Source: Palsa-147 sp963771905
Lineage (GTDB): Bacteria; Acidobacteriota; Terriglobia; Acidiferrales; UBA7541
Length of the DNA stretch: 64,000 nt
Direction: 5' to 3'
Assembly (NCBI GenBank): GCA_963771905.1
Contig: CAVYVI010000014.1
Coordinates: 496,001-560,000, forward strand
Shown here: in pieces, positions 61,312 to 64,000 of the stretch
Layout of the letters: each line of letters starts with the position of its first letter
Numbering within the stretch: position 1 is the first letter of the stretch
Position numbers and translations under genes: made by a program
The notes under the pieces: generated by a model
Told to the model about the DNA's origin: nothing
Seen by the model: the letters and a program-made list of their open reading frames with translations, nothing else
The model's database searches: none

Positions 61312-62258
61312 TATTTCGGGACCTCAACAGCGGCGAGCAAATCGGAAATGACCTGGTCGGGCGTCAATCCTTCGAGGTCCGCTTCGGGCTTGAGCAGAAT
61401 TCGATGGCGCAGAACTGCGGGCGCGGCCGCTTTGATGTCGTCGGGAATGAGGAAATCGCGGCCTTGCATTCCCGCGAGAGCGCGCGCGACGCTGAAAAGC
61501 CCAATCGCCGCGCGAGGGCTCGCGCCGAGAGTCAGAGCGGGCCAATCGCGCGTTCTGCGCACCAGCGTTACGAGGTAGGTATAGAGCGTCGGCTCGACGC
61601 GCACGTTTGCGATCTCCTGACGCGCGGCGCCGAGCAAAGCCGGGTCGATGGGCACAATCGCGAAGCTTTCGAGATTCCGAGGATCGAATCCGTGCTCGTA
61701 GCGCTGCAGGATTTCGGTTTCCTCTTTCTCGGACGGGTAGCCGATGCGGATCTTAAGCAGGAAACGATCGAGCTGCGCTTCGGGAAGAGGATAAGTGCCC
61801 TCGAATTCGATCGGATTTTGCGTCGCCAAGACCGTGAAATTGTCCGAGAGCGGATTCCGGATTCCGTCGATCGTCACCTGCCGCTCTTCCATGGATTCGA
61901 GAAGGGCGGCCTGCGTGCGCGGCGAGGTCCGGTTAATTTCGTCGACGAGGAGCAAATCGGTGAAGACCGGCCCGCGATGCAGCGAGAACTTGGACGTGGC
62001 CATATTGAACACGTTGGTGCCCATCACGTCGGCGGGCATGAGGTCGGCGGTACATTGCACGCGCTGAAAATCCAGGCCGCAGATGCGGGCGAGCGTCTTC
62101 ACCGCCAAAGTTTTCGCGAGGCCCGGCACGCCTTCGAGGAGCGCGTGGCCGTTGCAGACGAGAACGAGAAGCAATTGGTCGATGGCTTCCCGCTGCCCGA
62201 TGATGACCTTCGAGAATTCGCCGCGAATGTGTGCCGCCAGGCGCGAGAGGTTTTCCAC
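61311..62258 (-). CDS. MoxR-family AAA+ ATPase
   Basis: A 315-residue chaperone-like ATPase. Walker A: LLEGVPGLAKTLAVKTLA (about 38-55); Walker B: FTDLLLVDEINRTSPRTQAALLESMEERQVTIDG; sensor 1: FTVLATQNPIEFEGTYPLPEAQLDRFLLKI; the C-terminal lid has LGASPRAAIGLFSVARALA. MoxR ATPases commonly activate or fold partner VWA/DUF58 proteins; here DUF58 is directly downstream with overlapping codons, and DUF4350 is 14 bp upstream. Confidence 0.95.
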   Translation of the reverse strand: MENLSRLAAHIRGEFSKVIIGQREAIDQLLLVLVCNGHALLEGVPGLAKTLAVKTLARICGLDFQRVQCTADLMPADVMGTNVFNMATSKFSLHRGPVFTDLLLVDEINRTSPRTQAALLESMEERQVTIDGIRNPLSDNFTVLATQNPIEFEGTYPLPEAQLDRFLLKIRIGYPSEKEETEILQRYEHGFDPRNLESFAIVPIDPALLGAARQEIANVRVEPTLYTYLVTLVRRTRDWPALTLGASPRAAIGLFSVARALAGMQGRDFLIPDDIKAAAPAVLRHRILLKPEADLEGLTPDQVISDLLAAVEVPK

Positions 62259-62272
62259 GATGCGTATTTCTC

Positions 62273-63457
62273 CTAGGACTTCTTTCTCTTTAGCCCGAGC
62301 TGTTCTTCGAGATCTTCCAAATCGCGAATGATTCCGAGAGCTTCGGCGGGCGCCACTTTTCGAGAGCGGCTGGCCTCGGCAGCGCGCCGCAGCGCATCCG
62401 AAAATGCGCCGTCCTTGAAGCCAAGTCGCGTCTCGACGGCGCGCTCGAGCTCGGCGTCGGAAGTAGCGCCCGGCAATCGCAACTGCCGGGTGAGCATTGA
62501 CCGAAGACGCTGGTAAACGACATTAATCACCGCCGGTTCCGCGTGCGCCCGCTCGTATAATCCGCCGAGTGTATCAACGAATTCCAGTGGCGCGAGCCGC
62601 GAGACGACCGCGGGCATGGCGATCGGTCCGCTGCGCCGGCTGAACGTGAAAAGCACGGCGAAGCCGATCAGCGCGAGCTGCAACAATCCCCACGGCAGCG
62701 GCGTTTTCTGCATGTAGCCCCACAGCGATGCCCGCTCGCCGTGAAAGTATTCGTCCCAATAAATTTCGGGTTGTTCGGAAGAGGCGGCTGCCGGATCGCT
62801 CACGGCATCGAGAAGCAGATTCAGATTTCCTTCCTGCGAGATTCCGGCGTTTGTCAACGGCGTCGGCCCAGCCCACCACACAATTTCGCCCGCGCCGATC
62901 CGCCAGCGGACCACCACGGGTGAAAATTGATCGCCATACAAAGCAAGTTGTGCAGAGGATGGAGCGCCCCACTCCGCCTGTGGCTGCAATGTGATCTTCG
63001 GCGCGCCCGCCGTAAAGTTACTGGGAAAATTCGCCGAGTAGGATTTCCACTCCCGGGGCAGCGCTTCCTCCGAAATATTTGCGTCTTTGAAAAAAACGCC
63101 GATCAGCGGCCCGGTGAAAAGGATTCGTCCACCCGATTTTACAAATCGCAGCAACGCCGCGCGCTCCGCTTCCTCTGGCGCCGATACCGGATTGGCGATG
63201 ATCAGGACATCATGTTCCGAATCCTCCGGCAGCTCGGCCGGCGACTGCTCCCACGCCTCGACGTGATAGTCGAGCTCTTTCAGCATCAGGTATGCGGCTC
63301 GCGCTCCGCCGGATGTCGATGAATAGATCGACGGAAGCCCACCGCCTTGCTCCGCGGCCGGTGGCGCGATGATGGCCAGCGCGGCTCCGAGCACGAGCAA
63401 TACCGAGCCGGCGATAAGCAGCAGTTTGCGATCGGCGGGACCTATGGCAAACGGCAT
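62273..63457 (-). CDS. DUF4350-domain membrane protein
   Basis: A 394-residue protein with an N-terminal membrane segment (LLLIAGSVLLVLGAALAIIA, about 12-31), an extracytoplasmic part (GGARAAYLMLKELDYHVEAWEQSPAELPEDSEHDVLIIANPV, GGRILFTGP) of the DUF4350 type, a second membrane segment near 260-280 (LLQLALIGFAVLFTFS) and a cytoplasmic tail. It is a usual member of MoxR/DUF58/DUF4129 loci. I choose ATG 63457 (MPFAIGPAD), with GGAG about 7 bases upstream; the frame is open nine codons further, overlapping the previous gene more deeply. Confidence 0.87.
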   Translation of the reverse strand: MPFAIGPADRKLLLIAGSVLLVLGAALAIIAPPAAEQGGGLPSIYSSTSGGARAAYLMLKELDYHVEAWEQSPAELPEDSEHDVLIIANPVSAPEEAERAALLRFVKSGGRILFTGPLIGVFFKDANISEEALPREWKSYSANFPSNFTAGAPKITLQPQAEWGAPSSAQLALYGDQFSPVVVRWRIGAGEIVWWAGPTPLTNAGISQEGNLNLLLDAVSDPAAASSEQPEIYWDEYFHGERASLWGYMQKTPLPWGLLQLALIGFAVLFTFSRRSGPIAMPAVVSRLAPLEFVDTLGGLYERAHAEPAVINVVYQRLRSMLTRQLRLPGATSDAELERAVETRLGFKDGAFSDALRRAAEASRSRKVAPAEALGIIRDLEDLEEQLGLKRKKS

Positions 63458-64000
63458 CCGAGCTCCTCGACGCGCTGCAAGCAATCTCGAAAATCGTCCG
63501 CGCTCGCCGGACGCAAGCCATACCAGATTCGCTCAAGGCGCGAAGTCAGCGCGGCGAGCGATTCGCGCTGCTTCGGCTCGATGGGAGTCGCGCCGCCGTC
63601 GGACGTCGAGAGCAGGCCCAGGTACTCGCGCGGCGTTCGCGTGCGATCCGGCGAGACGGCGCCACTCTCTTGCAAATACGCGATTCCAGCCCAATACGTG
63701 GAATGAACCGCCTCGCGAAAATCCCCGCGCTCGGCCGCCGCGCGCGCCGCGCGAATCCATTCCTGCCACGAGCGGCGCGAGGCTACCGTCCCGATCGTTT
63801 GCATTTCCTCAAATCGCTCGAGCCGGCTCCAGAAACGAAAGAGCATCGTCGCCAGCCACGCAACGGCGCCGAGGAGGATCATCCAGAACAGCACTTTGGC
63901 GCCCAGCGGGTGACGCGCGATGCTGTCAAAGAGCCGTTGGAAGAAGCGAAGCAACCACTCGTTCATCCTTTCGCGGAAGAGTTCCCACGCGGTCGGCGGA
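63442..64000 (-). CDS. DUF4129-domain protein (5' partial at right edge)
   Basis: The visible part ends at 63442 and contains a membrane segment (VLFWMILLGAVAWLATMLFRFW) followed by a DUF4129 tail (REAVHSTYWAGIAYLQESGAVSPDRTRTPREYLGLL). An ATG at 63966 could start it, but the frame stays open to the window end and encodes a plausible PPTAWELFRERMNEWLLRFFQRL run, typical of the family just before the membrane segment, so the true start is probably outside. The 3' end overlaps the DUF4350 start by 16 bp. Confidence 0.8.
   Translation of the reverse strand, partial: PPTAWELFRERMNEWLLRFFQRLFDSIARHPLGAKVLFWMILLGAVAWLATMLFRFWSRLERFEEMQTIGTVASRRSWQEWIRAARAAAERGDFREAVHSTYWAGIAYLQESGAVSPDRTRTPREYLGLLSTSDGGATPIEPKQRESLAALTSRLERIWYGLRPASADDFRDCLQRVEELGCRLP

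Overview
The window looks like a chromosomal segment of a member of the Acidobacteriota (Terriglobia-like). The clearest pointers are a von Willebrand-A protein of the acidobacterial family, four TonB-dependent receptor genes or remnants (three with N-terminal carboxypeptidase-regulatory domains), a YfiR/hybrid-histidine-kinase/TonB-receptor cluster and many Sec/Tat-exported proteins of unknown role. Both strands are densely coded, with frequent ATGA/GTGA/TGATG stop-start overlaps. No phage, integrase, IS element, CRISPR array or rRNA was seen. One tRNA gene (Arg, anticodon CCG) is present.

Layout. 1-7.3 kb: an amino-acid-permease-like gene cut by the left edge, thioredoxin reductase, proline dehydrogenase, an O-methyltransferase, a UPF0173 hydrolase, a 7Fe-type ferredoxin with a terminator, a SufT-like protein and a B3/B4-domain protein. 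7.4-12 kb: a GH57 alpha-glucan enzyme, a Trm112/YcaR-like mini-protein, a heptosyltransferase and a heptose-kinase-like sugar kinase. 12.1-17.6 kb (minus): a drug-efflux-type operon (aldo/keto reductase, TetR, HlyD, ABC ATPase, ABC-2 permease, small membrane protein) behind a TTGACA-N17-TAAACT promoter whose -10 is overlapped by a perfect 16-bp palindrome. 17.8-25.3 kb: tRNA-Arg, then a minus-strand cluster with a SIMPL-like protein, a hybrid histidine kinase, YfiR and a plug-less TonB receptor. 26-30.4 kb: a methyltransferase and an Oar-like receptor.

30.5-38.7 kb is the most interesting part. A consensus promoter leads straight into a fluoride riboswitch aptamer, followed by a compact eight-gene co-directional run: cation/proton antiporter, universal stress protein, dynamin-like GTPase, fluoride channel CrcB, a tandem DUF190 protein, a second DUF190 protein, a P-loop ATPase and a second dynamin-like GTPase. 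I read this as a fluoride-responsive operon that joins fluoride export to two bacterial dynamins and a partner ATPase, a combination I do not recognise as described. A STAS-domain protein follows.

39-64 kb: a secreted copper-radical-oxidase-like protein with PKD, Fn3 and duplicated modules; a Tat-exported HisC-like aminotransferase; a NikR / membrane spermidine-synthase-like pair divergent from a TonB receptor with a candidate NikR operator between them; an Oar-like receptor with a long Gly-rich insert, translationally coupled to the VWA protein; and a DUF4129-DUF4350-MoxR-DUF58 operon interlocked with SpoIIM and RDD genes and running off the right edge.
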